From JAHIYU01 sp964476155 (lineage in GTDB: Bacteria > Krumholzibacteriota > Krumholzibacteriia > LZORAL124-64-63): 64,000 nucleotides of DNA. A model generated the notes under the pieces. That model made no database searches and had not been told where the DNA came from. It worked only from the letters and a program-made list of their open reading frames with translations. Shown here one piece after another: positions 16,741 to 25,247 of the stretch (positions are counted from its first letter, which is position 1; the number at the start of each line of letters is the position of its first letter). A program made the translations under genes and the position numbers. Location of the stretch: assembly GCA_964476155.1 (NCBI GenBank), contig CAYYYS010000011.1, forward strand, positions 1 to 64,000. The letters are read 5' to 3'.

Positions 16741-19248
16741 ATGAACGTTCCCACACCGCCCCAGCTCAAACAGGCCCGAAAAACCATTGCCGGAATCCTG
16801 AGCCGCAGCCCGAATTCCCTGGCGGGTCTTCAAAGCCGGCTCAAGACGATCGAGCCCGAGGCCGGGTGCCGCGTGCTGCTCGACCTGATCGGTCGGGGTG
16901 ACGCTACGGCGGAAGAAATGGAAACCATTACGCTGCTTGCCGAGGAATTTGGCATGGCGAACGAGCCCGGCCCTCTGGTGCGGATGATCGAGGACGAAAC
17001 GGCGAGTTCGATAACGCGCCAGCTGGCCTTGCTGGTCCTGGCGTCCGGCAATCCGGAGGCCGTCGACCTGGAGCGACTTATGCTGGCCCCCGCAATGCTC
17101 CAGGACCTGGCCGAGACCGCCGAGAGCATGCTGATGGGACCGATCCTCGAAGATCACGAAGTCGCGGCGGAAATTGCCGTGATGCTGTCGTCCATTCCCG
17201 AGGACGGCCGGTTTCAAACGTTCGTGCGTCTGGATGAGAGCCGCTGCAAGCTGATGGTGCCGGCCTGGCTGGCCTACGCCTACGTCCTGCAGTCCCGGGA
17301 CCTGCAGCCGTTGCACGAGTCGGTTATCGAGGCGATCGCCGTCGAGACAGGGGCCACGGACGTGGATGTCTGGGATGAAATCCTGGCGCTGGATCTGCCG
17401 GAAGCCACCAGAGCCCGGGTTCGTGAGGCCACCATGCGCACGCGGACCGCGCGGCTGAACGCCGGGGCGGCCAAATCCGCGACACCCCCTCCCTTCGGTC
17501 CCGAGGCGACCGCCTGGATCAGTCGCTGTGACGGGGTCGGCGCGTACACGATTCTGGTGTGCCTGTATCTGGAGAACGGACTGATGAATCTGCATAACAT
17601 CTGTCTGCACACGTCCGGCGAGTGTCGGGACGGGTTTGTGCTGTCCGGACGGGAGCCGGCAGAGTTTGACCAGATCACCGATGTCTTCAAAGAGGAGGCG
17701 GGCTATGAATTCGTGCGCTTCCCCCTGGCCAGGGCCCACGAGCTGGTGGCGGAGTCCCGTGCCTTGGACATGAACATCAAAACGCCTGACCTGGCGGCGA
17801 CCCTGCAGAACGCGGCCTGTCTGCAGTGGGCGGCGGCTCTCGGGCGTGAGGCGAATGAAGGGTCGGCGTCGTTGAACTGTGATCCCCCGCAAGCGGAGGG
17901 CACCTTCACGGTCGACGACCTGATCGCGATTCTGGACCATGATGATTTCTCGGAGTGGTTCCTGAACCGGGCCGACCTGGCAGAGTGCGGCGTGGAAATC
18001 GTTCCTCCCACCGAGGCCGACGACGCCTGGGTCGAAGCCCAGACCACTCGTATCAACACACCGGCCACCCGGGATAAACTCGGACTCATGTTCGAGCACA
18101 TGGCCTGGTTCTACCAGTGGAAGCAACAGGCGACCCCGGCCGAACAATGTGCAGTTCTGGCCCACATGCTGGAGACCGACGGTGAATCATCCTACCTGGT
18201 CATGATCCACTACTTGGCGCGCTCCCTGGAAGCGATCCGCTGCAACGAGGAGACAAGCGGCAAGGACGAGCTCATTGTCTTCGGCGACGAGTCCATCCGC
18301 GAGATGCTGCGCCAGGTCTGTTTCCCCCGCCTGAAACACCCCAAGGGCAGGCACCTGGCGATTCTGGATCTGACCGAAGCGGCGATGATCGCCCTGGACA
18401 AGGAGGTTGCCGATTTGGCCGCTTCGCGCCGGCCGCGCTCCGACGCGTTGCCGCACATTGCCCTGGCCATCGCCAAGGCTCAGGTGGACATGGTGCTGAC
18501 CGGGAATTTCGGCTTGGCATTGCCGGCGGACGTGGCTCGCTATCGCCGCATGATCAACGCCATGCGCAAACATTCGGGGTGGAAAGAGGACGAGGCCGAG
18601 GAAATTTGGCAGGTGGTCATACCTCATGTCCTTTCGTTCATCAAGGATGTGTGCGGAAATTGTCCGGTGTATTGTTATGGTCATCCGACCAGCCAGGAAG
18701 ATTTCCTGTTCCACTCGCCGCTGCATCCCGCCTATTCCGATATGGAAGAGCTGCTGGATGGTGATTTGGACCCGCTGGAGTTAGAAACCGAGACCGGGGA
18801 CGAGCTCGAGGATTACGACAGGCGTTGCGTCCGGGTTCGCCTGGAAAACACCGAGCTGTTGGCAGGCTTTGTCGAGTGGCTGCGGGCGCAGGGGCTGTCG
18901 GAATCCACAGTGAAAAAGCATCTCGACAACATCGACTTTTATGTGAACGACTTCCTGCTTTACGAAGATGTCCAGACCGCGGCCGAGGGAATTATTGAAG
19001 TCGGGTATTATCTCGGGTTCTGGTTTATCCGCAAGGCGATGTGGTCGTCACCGGCCTCGATCAGGGCCAACGCGGCCAGCCTCAAGAAATTCTATCGGTT
19101 CATGTTCGAGGAGGGCCGAGTGGTCGAATCGGAATTGGCGGCATTGAAGGAAACCATCAAGGAAGAACTGCCGGATTGGCTGGAAACGATGCGAAAATAC
19201 GCCGATCCGTCGATTGAGCCGGAAGATGTTTGGGAGTTCCCGTTTTAG
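16741..19248 (+). CDS. large protein of unknown function with C-terminal integrase-like helical domain
   Basis: 835 residues, soluble by appearance, acidic and helical. Residues 1-230 look like irregular alpha-alpha repeats; 540-620 contain SDALPHIALAIAKAQ and a helix-rich part with NCPVYCYGH (Cys pair). Residues about 700-800 are a recognisable module: LLAGFVEWLRAQGLSESTVK, HLDNIDFYVNDFLLYEDV, YLGFWFIRKAMWSSPASI and AASLKKFYRFMFEEGRV. This resembles the SAM-like DNA-binding N-domain of tyrosine recombinases, but no catalytic Arg-His-Arg-Tyr domain follows. I know the same module as a C-terminal tail of other uncharacterised bacterial proteins. No function can be given. It faces the SWIM/SNF2 pair. 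Confidence 0.75.
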   Translation: MNVPTPPQLKQARKTIAGILSRSPNSLAGLQSRLKTIEPEAGCRVLLDLIGRGDATAEEMETITLLAEEFGMANEPGPLVRMIEDETASSITRQLALLVLASGNPEAVDLERLMLAPAMLQDLAETAESMLMGPILEDHEVAAEIAVMLSSIPEDGRFQTFVRLDESRCKLMVPAWLAYAYVLQSRDLQPLHESVIEAIAVETGATDVDVWDEILALDLPEATRARVREATMRTRTARLNAGAAKSATPPPFGPEATAWISRCDGVGAYTILVCLYLENGLMNLHNICLHTSGECRDGFVLSGREPAEFDQITDVFKEEAGYEFVRFPLARAHELVAESRALDMNIKTPDLAATLQNAACLQWAAALGREANEGSASLNCDPPQAEGTFTVDDLIAILDHDDFSEWFLNRADLAECGVEIVPPTEADDAWVEAQTTRINTPATRDKLGLMFEHMAWFYQWKQQATPAEQCAVLAHMLETDGESSYLVMIHYLARSLEAIRCNEETSGKDELIVFGDESIREMLRQVCFPRLKHPKGRHLAILDLTEAAMIALDKEVADLAASRRPRSDALPHIALAIAKAQVDMVLTGNFGLALPADVARYRRMINAMRKHSGWKEDEAEEIWQVVIPHVLSFIKDVCGNCPVYCYGHPTSQEDFLFHSPLHPAYSDMEELLDGDLDPLELETETGDELEDYDRRCVRVRLENTELLAGFVEWLRAQGLSESTVKKHLDNIDFYVNDFLLYEDVQTAAEGIIEVGYYLGFWFIRKAMWSSPASIRANAASLKKFYRFMFEEGRVVESELAALKETIKEELPDWLETMRKYADPSIEPEDVWEFPF

Positions 19249-19297
19249 GATGGGGCGTTGGCTACCCAAGCTGACATTTCCCTCACTTCTGATCCTC

Positions 19298-20296
19298 TTA
19301 ACCGTCGTCCATCAGCACCAGATCCCGACCCACGTCCGCCAGCGCCACCAGCATTCTGGCGGACCGGGCTCGCAACTTCAGTGTCCCCGTGGCCTCTTCC
19401 CACCGCATGACCGAGGCGACCGATACGCCGATCAGATCGGCGAAATCCGCCGCCGACAAGTCGAAATCCGCACGCAGTCGGGCGATAGACCGTGGTGTCG
19501 GTCGAAAAGCGCGTCGGCGGGGCCGAGGGGAGGACTCCTTCTTCTTTACACGTGTCCGACGACGGCGTCGCGATGTCGACTTGGGCGCCTCCGCCAACTC
19601 GATGCCGAACAAACCTGCCAGGTCGCCCTCGTCGAGCGTGTCGTCGACTCCGGTGTCTGGTTCCGGCAGGACCAGACCGCTCGTGATCAACTCTTCGGGA
19701 TCGACGTCGCGCATCAGGAACAGCAATTCCGGCTCTTCATCCAGACGGGCCCCCACGCCGTAGAGCGCGGCGGCCACGTGCTTGCACATCACCGCCCAGT
19801 CGGGGCAGTCGCAGCTGAGGGAAATATCGCGCGGCAGCGGAAACAGGCCCTGCTTGCGGTCGGCGACCACGGCCATCACTTCGTCTGAAAAACGACCCTG
19901 CAGCAATTCCAGCATCGAACCGATCCGGCCGGCGCAGGCCCGACGGATGCGGCGCCAGCGTCCGGGGCCGAGGGGCTTGATCCTGATCGAGATGGTGTAG
20001 AGGGACGTTCCGCTGACCAAAGCGGTGACCACACCCGGCGCGATGTCCAGGTGCAGCACTGAACCCCGGCGAACATAGGTTCGGCCGCGAGGCAGGCGGT
20101 TCTCGTAGTCGGAGAACGACTCCAGGTGCCGGCACCAGCCGTGTCCCCAGATGCTCTTGGCGATCTTGCGGCCGCTGACTTCAACCGGCCGGGGATCCAT
20201 ACCGTCTCGTCGCAGGTCCGCAAGCCGCTGCTCGGCCTGCATCAGCCGCTCCGCAGCGGATACGTAGCGTGGGAATCCGTACCAGCCCCTTGCCAA
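19298..20296 (-). CDS. SWIM zinc-finger protein with C-terminal helix-turn-helix
   Basis: 332 residues starting at TTG 20296, which has GGAGGAG seven bases upstream; longer readings run into the SNF2 gene in another frame. The SWIM motif is LSCDCPDWAVMCKHVAA near residues 165-181 (C-x-C...C-x-H). The N-terminal part (ARGWYGFPRYVSA, WGHGWCRHLESFSDYENRLP) is the typical partner of bacterial SNF2 ATPases. A basic linker rich in Arg/Lys-Ser follows, then a lambda-repressor-like helix-turn-helix, LSAADFADLIGVSVASVMRW, at the end. The SWIM plus HTH fusion suggests DNA binding that recruits the helicase encoded 17 bases upstream. Confidence 0.87.
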   Translation of the reverse strand: MARGWYGFPRYVSAAERLMQAEQRLADLRRDGMDPRPVEVSGRKIAKSIWGHGWCRHLESFSDYENRLPRGRTYVRRGSVLHLDIAPGVVTALVSGTSLYTISIRIKPLGPGRWRRIRRACAGRIGSMLELLQGRFSDEVMAVVADRKQGLFPLPRDISLSCDCPDWAVMCKHVAAALYGVGARLDEEPELLFLMRDVDPEELITSGLVLPEPDTGVDDTLDEGDLAGLFGIELAEAPKSTSRRRRRTRVKKKESSPRPRRRAFRPTPRSIARLRADFDLSAADFADLIGVSVASVMRWEEATGTLKLRARSARMLVALADVGRDLVLMDDG

Positions 20297-20313
20297 GATC
20301 GTTCTCCTCCGGA

Positions 20314-22998
20314 TCAGATCGTTGCGCGTGAAATATCCAAACGGACCAGGTCCATCAGGTCCTCGTCCGACAGCTCGGTGAGTTTGACAGTGTCGCCGCC
20401 GAGCACCTGTTCCGCCAGATCCTTTTTCTGGTGGATCATCTCGTCGATCCGCTCCTCGATCGTACCGGAGGTGACGAATTTGTGTACCAGCACGTTCTGA
20501 ACCTGGCCGATGCGAAAGGCGCGGTCGGTGGCCTGGTTCTCCACCGCGGGATTCCACCAGCGATCGAAATGGATCACGTGGCAGGCCGCCGTCAGGTTCA
20601 GTCCGGTGCCGCCGGCTTTTAGTGAGATGATGAAAAACGGCGGGCCGTCGTCCGCCTGGAATTGCTCCACCAGGGCCTGGCGCCGCCGCACGCCCGTGCC
20701 GCCGTGCAGGGTGAGACCCGGATGGCCGAACACCTGGGCCAGGTGGTCCTCCAACGCCGGCATGATCTCACGGTACTGGGTGAAGATCAGTGCCCGTTCC
20801 TGCCGTTGCGACAGCTCGGTGCAGATCTCGCCCAGGCGTTTGAACTTGCCGCTGCTCTTGGCCTCGTAACGCCCGTCGCCGGTCAGCTGGCTGGGATGAT
20901 TGCAGACCTGCTTGAAGCGCATCAGGGCCTGCAGGACCAGGCCGCGCCGCTCGATACCTCCGGACGTGTCGGCCAGTCCCTGGGCCAGGGAGTCCACGAC
21001 TCCGGCGTAGAGTTTGACTTGGGGTCGGGTCAGGGTGCAGTAGCGGACGGTTTCGGTTTTTTCAGGCAGGTCGGAGATCACCGTACGATCGGTCTTCAGG
21101 CGGCGCAGGATGTAGGGGCTTACCAGGCGACGTAAGGGCTCGAAGCCTCCGTGCTCCGCCTTTTCCATGTCCTTGACGAAGCTCTTGAACACCTTGGCCG
21201 ATCCCAGCAGGCCGGGATTGAGAAAGTCGAACAGGGACCACAGGTCACTCAGACTGTTTTCCACCGGCGTGCCGGTCAGCGCAATGCGGGATGTGCCGCG
21301 CAGACATCGGACCGCCCGGCTCTGACGTGTGCGGCTGTTCTTGATCGCCTGGGCCTCGTCGAGAATCACCAGGTGCCAGCTCTGATCCGCCAGCCAGTCC
21401 AGGCGATAGGCCATGGCGTAGGTGGTGATCACCAGATCGACATCGGCGAAGTGGGTGTCGGGATCAGCGGCGATCTCGGTCATGGTCGCCCGGTCGGTCA
21501 TCGCCTTATGGAGGAAGAGGAGCTTCAGTCCGGGTGCGAACCGATCGGCCTCGATCTGCCAGTTGCCCAGCAGCGAGGCCGGCACGATCAGCAGCGAAGG
21601 CCCGTTGCGCCGCTTTCGTTTGCGGGCGGTCAGCAGCGCGAGCACCTGGAGCGTCTTGCCCAGGCCCATGTCGTCGGCCAGGCAGGCGCCGAGGCCGAGC
21701 CCGGTCAACAGGTGGAGCCAGGCCACGCCATCGTGCTGGTAGGGGCGGAGTGTGGCTTTCAGGTCGGCGTTCAGGCGCGGGCCGCCCTTGCCGTCCGGAT
21801 TGCGCAGGCGTTCCAGCAGGGTCTGCAGCCCCTTGTCGGCCACGACCTGGGACCAGTCACGCAACGAGTCGTCGTCGGCCGGATGGAGCTCGGCCGAGGC
21901 TCCGGCCAGCAGGCGCAGGCCTTGGTGAAGCGACAGTTCTCCCGCCGCGGTGGAATCCTCGACTCCGTGCCAGTGGTCGAGCACCGTCTGCAGTTTCGAC
22001 CGGTCCACTTCGATCCAGCGTCCCTTGAGCAGGACCAGACCGTCGTCGCCGGCCAGCAGGCGACGCAGCTCGACGGGGGTCAGACGATCGTCGCCGAGCA
22101 TGACACCGACATCGATATTGAGCAGGGCCTGGGCGTTGAGCAGACCCGTGCCGGCGCGGCCGATGGTCACCTGGACCTGGGGTCGCGACTGGCCGTGCCA
22201 CCAGTCGGGAATCCGCACGACCAGTCCGGCCTCTTCCAGTTCGGCGATGGAGGTCAGCAACTGGTGGGCCTGTTTTTCGGTCCAGGCTGCGGGGCGATAC
22301 ACGGCGCCGCTGTTGACCAGATCCCGTACCCAGTCCAACCGGTCGGCCGCCTCCTCCACCGGCGTCAGCAGCTTGATCAGGGCGGTCTTGTTGCCTTCGC
22401 CCGAGTAGAGGTCGAAGGCCTGGCGCAGGGGCAGGTGCTTGTCCTTGCCGCCGACGGCGAGGCCCGTGGTGAAGGTGGCCAGGAAGGCGAAGGGTCTCGT
22501 CGCTCCCTGCTTGTTCTCGGCCAGATGGAAGGTGACGCGGCCCACCCGTTGCCAGGCCGGTGCCTGGTTGGCGAGGAAAGACTCCAGGCTGTTGGCTTTG
22601 ACGATGGCCGCCCCTGTCCATTCGACAAGCGCGCGCCAGATGTCGCCCAGACGGTCCGGGGTCAGATACTCACCGCCGACCATCGGTGGTGCGCCGGTTA
22701 ACCAATCGTCGAGCGTCGTGGCCGAAGGCGGAGGAACGTGGGCGGCCGCAGCAGTTCCGATATCGTTTGGCTGGTGGCAGAGTCGGGTCAACAGCGCGCC
22801 GCCGACCTCGCGCCAGAAGCGGGCCGAGAGGGATAGATCGGACAGGTCGCCGGTCATGGCGGATAGGAAGAACAGGCCGGCCCGCCAGTCGTCGGTGAAG
22901 GCCTGGACGAGACGGGCCTCGGCGGGGGAGGGTGCCTCCGAGGATGGAGAGGGGACCGGATGGAGGGTGCCGTTGGGTCGAAGGTGTATTTCGATCAT
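20314..22998 (-). CDS. SNF2-family DEAD/DEAH ATPase (HepA/RapA-like)
   Basis: 894 residues. The Swi2/Snf2 motor occupies the C-terminal half: motif I DDMGLGKTLQ at 442-451, motif II DEAQ at 547-550, motif III ALTGTPVENS near 573, then ILRRLKTDR, ALIFTQYREIM and the late QATDRAFRIGQ motif. The N-terminal 400 residues match the SNF2-associated bacterial domain (SNF2_N upstream part), with an RPYQHDGVAWLHLL start of the motor. Such proteins move along duplex DNA and displace proteins; no nuclease or methylase lies next to it, so this is not a DISARM or DpdE-type set. It is followed by its SWIM partner on the same mRNA. Confidence 0.92.
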   Translation of the reverse strand: MIEIHLRPNGTLHPVPSPSSEAPSPAEARLVQAFTDDWRAGLFFLSAMTGDLSDLSLSARFWREVGGALLTRLCHQPNDIGTAAAAHVPPPSATTLDDWLTGAPPMVGGEYLTPDRLGDIWRALVEWTGAAIVKANSLESFLANQAPAWQRVGRVTFHLAENKQGATRPFAFLATFTTGLAVGGKDKHLPLRQAFDLYSGEGNKTALIKLLTPVEEAADRLDWVRDLVNSGAVYRPAAWTEKQAHQLLTSIAELEEAGLVVRIPDWWHGQSRPQVQVTIGRAGTGLLNAQALLNIDVGVMLGDDRLTPVELRRLLAGDDGLVLLKGRWIEVDRSKLQTVLDHWHGVEDSTAAGELSLHQGLRLLAGASAELHPADDDSLRDWSQVVADKGLQTLLERLRNPDGKGGPRLNADLKATLRPYQHDGVAWLHLLTGLGLGACLADDMGLGKTLQVLALLTARKRKRRNGPSLLIVPASLLGNWQIEADRFAPGLKLLFLHKAMTDRATMTEIAADPDTHFADVDLVITTYAMAYRLDWLADQSWHLVILDEAQAIKNSRTRQSRAVRCLRGTSRIALTGTPVENSLSDLWSLFDFLNPGLLGSAKVFKSFVKDMEKAEHGGFEPLRRLVSPYILRRLKTDRTVISDLPEKTETVRYCTLTRPQVKLYAGVVDSLAQGLADTSGGIERRGLVLQALMRFKQVCNHPSQLTGDGRYEAKSSGKFKRLGEICTELSQRQERALIFTQYREIMPALEDHLAQVFGHPGLTLHGGTGVRRRQALVEQFQADDGPPFFIISLKAGGTGLNLTAACHVIHFDRWWNPAVENQATDRAFRIGQVQNVLVHKFVTSGTIEERIDEMIHQKKDLAEQVLGGDTVKLTELSDEDLMDLVRLDISRATI

Positions 22999-23067
22999 AA
23001 GCTATGGGTCTCCAGGTGGGTGATCGAAGATGCACCCCGGTGGTCTACCGTTTCCGACTCCTGATCC

Positions 23068-24333
23068 CTAACCGCCGAAAGCAGCCCGGATCAGCTCCAT
23101 CCGCTGCTCCAAAACCCAAGTAATCGAGCCAAGAGTCTCGACTCCCGAACAACGGCCACCGATCTCCGTGGCGAGGTGCGCCGCCCTGTCCTCGATCTTG
23201 TCACAAAGCCCGAGCCCGACTGCGTGCAGATACTTGGGCTTGATGTCGATTGCCTCGGCGAACCGATCCCAATGCCGGCGTCTGACGAATAGGGGGCGAT
23301 ACTCCCCCCCGATCTTCTGGGCCTGTTTCCGGGATTGAGAATCGTATACCGTAGTGCAGACCAGGTCGTAGAAGGGAGCCAGATGCGGTTCCGTCTTGTC
23401 GTCTAATCCGCCGAGCAGAAACGAGACGTTTTTGGCGTGGGCATCCGTGTTGCCGATTATGAAATTGAAGATGACCCACGTGAGAAGATCTCGTTTGTCG
23501 GGCAGCGGGGACGCACTGCCCCGCGCCAGTATCGCGAACAGGTCAGCCAGCGAAGGGCCGCCTTCGGTCTCGTATTTCACTTCCGGTGGTAGACCCGAGG
23601 CCTGGCAGAAGTCTTCCTGATGGTTCCGGGTTGCGGTTCCATTTTCATCCCGCACCCTATCGTATCGCTCTATGAGTAGAATCGGTGTGCGGGTCGGGGC
23701 CATTTCCGCGTGGGGAACGGTCAGGCCTACTTCTTGAGCGAGTGTCAGACAGAACAACTCGTTCTGGACAAGATCGGGAAAGCTTCCGCTTGAGATTTTC
23801 AATAAATGAGTGCTGGCGGCTCTTCCGCTTGGCAGGGCCAAGTCACCTTCCGAGTAATGAACCGGGAGCTTGTCCTGGGCACCGGCCAACGAGAGTCGCA
23901 GATCCCCGTCCTTGATCACCAGGGCCAGCAGGGACGGACGAGGTGCCAACGAGATTGTCGTTTCCAGTTCAGCCCACGGTAGAGGGATCAGCTTTCCCTC
24001 ATCTTCTTGATGTGCGGCTTCGGGGATAAGCCGAAGAGCTCCGGCGCAGTCCCCGCCGATTCCCTTGAGCAGAGCGAACTCGTTTCGTTCCGACACGCCC
24101 AGTTCCCGGGCCACGTGTCCGCGGATTTCTCCTTCGGGGAGCAGATTGGCAAACCAGGCCTTGGGGATGATTCCGGTGAAAGGCGCTTCTTGCAACGGCA
24201 TTGAAAGCGAGATCTGTCGAGCGAACCCCGATGCCAGATAGGACTCGGCGTATTGGAAGGACATATCCCGGCTGGTGGTGCTTGACAGATGTCCGATGAG
24301 TGAAGAGTCCCAATATACGTTCAGGTCAGTCAT
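23068..24333 (-). CDS. hipA: HipA-type serine/threonine kinase toxin
   Basis: 421 residues from ATG 24333, with a GAGG site upstream. HipA phosphorylates glutamyl-tRNA synthetase in E. coli, causing growth arrest; relatives hit other targets. Features: N-terminal HipA_N domain (VYWDSSLIGHLS, FANLLPEGEIRGHVARELGV), a glycine/serine loop GIGGDCAGALRL near 91-102, the SLAGAQDKLPVHY segment (148-160), the ATP lysine in STHLLKISS, and the catalytic GNTDAHAKNVSF at 294-305. All main residues are present, so it looks active. It is downstream of hipB with a 40-base gap. Confidence 0.92.
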   Translation of the reverse strand: MTDLNVYWDSSLIGHLSSTTSRDMSFQYAESYLASGFARQISLSMPLQEAPFTGIIPKAWFANLLPEGEIRGHVARELGVSERNEFALLKGIGGDCAGALRLIPEAAHQEDEGKLIPLPWAELETTISLAPRPSLLALVIKDGDLRLSLAGAQDKLPVHYSEGDLALPSGRAASTHLLKISSGSFPDLVQNELFCLTLAQEVGLTVPHAEMAPTRTPILLIERYDRVRDENGTATRNHQEDFCQASGLPPEVKYETEGGPSLADLFAILARGSASPLPDKRDLLTWVIFNFIIGNTDAHAKNVSFLLGGLDDKTEPHLAPFYDLVCTTVYDSQSRKQAQKIGGEYRPLFVRRRHWDRFAEAIDIKPKYLHAVGLGLCDKIEDRAAHLATEIGGRCSGVETLGSITWVLEQRMELIRAAFGG

Positions 24334-24373
24334 GCCGGGCCTCGATCGATGGAGTTGATATCTGCGAGGTCCA

Positions 24374-24625
24374 TTACTCCCCCCGCCCGGAAGCAACCGG
24401 AGAGCCGAGATGCAACTGGAGACCCAAAGCGCTGAGGACTTGCAGCAATTTATCCAGACGAACGGTGGGCTTGCCGTTCTCCAGTTCCGAAAGGAACCGC
24501 ACGCCGACGTTTGTCAGGCCGGCTGTTTCGGCCAGGGTCAAGCCGCCGAGTTTTCTGCTGCTTCTGATCGCTTTTCCGAGATCCTCGGCGGCTTGAATGC
24601 GAATCGACTGCTTTGATGCTCTCAT
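24374..24625 (-). CDS. hipB: HipB-type antitoxin (XRE family)
   Basis: 83 residues. A Cro/C1 helix-turn-helix fills the protein: LGKAIRSSRKLGGLTLAETA then GLTNVGVRFLSELENGKPTV and the family's LDKLLQVLSALGLQL. It should bind DNA and HipA and repress its own promoter. ATG 24625 has GGAGG upstream. The gene order antitoxin then toxin is standard. Confidence 0.92.
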   Translation of the reverse strand: MRASKQSIRIQAAEDLGKAIRSSRKLGGLTLAETAGLTNVGVRFLSELENGKPTVRLDKLLQVLSALGLQLHLGSPVASGRGE

Positions 24626-24645
24626 TGTGGCCTCCGGGGTTATTG

Positions 24646-24756
24646 TCCCGATCGGGTCTATTGTAGGGGGATTTTGGGAGATGTCAATAAAATTATCCCG
24701 AACGGGAAATAATTAATCGCTTGGTTAAATTGCTTGATGATGTTTACCGATCGGGA
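24646..24756 (-). promoter_or_regulatory. hipBA promoter with three operator-like palindromes
   Basis: On the minus strand TTGACA (24682-24687) and TACAAT (24660-24665) are 16 bases apart: a near-consensus sigma-70 promoter. Three palindromes of the form TCCCGAWCGGGA lie around it: 24647-24656, just downstream of the -10 box; 24697-24706, just upstream of the -35 box; and 24747-24754 (shorter). Their centres are about 50 bases apart, i.e. on one DNA face. HipB of E. coli also binds several spaced palindromes (TATCC-N8-GGATA), so autoregulation by looping or bending is likely here. Confidence 0.7.
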
Positions 24757-24845
24757 AATTTATAGCCAATTCAGACAGTACTTATCCACACCCGCGGCCC
24801 CCCAGGTGACCCCAAATATGATGTGGGATACGGTCTTGGTCATAC

Positions 24846-25247
24846 TCACCCGCCCGTTATTGAAGTAATATCACCCTCACGCCAACAAATCCCAGCGCTG
24901 TCACAGGCTCGCGCAATCACGCTACGATAAGGCCCAACCAAAGGATCAACCCCCAAATCAACCGAGTAATAAACCAACTCGGTAACCCCCAAAGCCCGAA
25001 GCTGCCCCTCCACAACCAGCGCCAGACCACCCACCTCGTTGGCCACCAACAAGTGATCATACCAGGGGATAGGATCCCCAGCCCCGAGCAACCCATACTC
25101 ACCCGACAGAATCAGAAACAGCTCACCGTCCGCCGCGGCCCGCGCCGCAACGTCGCGGATTCGCTGATCCAGATATCGCTCGATGGCCGGCAATTCCCCG
25201 GGATCGTCGCGCTTGTCAGCCGAGCAATAAGTGCAATGCGCGATCAA
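24846..25247 (-). CDS. small protein of unknown function (DUF6884-like)
   Basis: 133 residues. IAHCTYCSADK at the start and LFLILSGEYGLLGAGDPIPW with YDHLLVANE in the middle resemble DUF6884-type proteins, whose pattern is a Cys/Ser-rich first strand and an SG-x-x-GLL-x-P-x-x-x-I-x-x-YD motif; I make this link from memory and it is moderate. Its start ATG overlaps the stop codon of the nitronate monooxygenase-like gene by four bases (ATGA), so the two are coupled. Function unknown. Confidence 0.65.
   Translation of the reverse strand: MIAHCTYCSADKRDDPGELPAIERYLDQRIRDVAARAAADGELFLILSGEYGLLGAGDPIPWYDHLLVANEVGGLALVVEGQLRALGVTELVYYSVDLGVDPLVGPYRSVIARACDSAGICWREGDITSITGG

Noticed and set aside
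16144..18165. 673-residue minus-strand open frame opposite the large unknown protein
   Set aside because: Gln/Arg/Gly-rich translation without domains; the plus-strand frame has normal composition and a recognisable C-terminal module.
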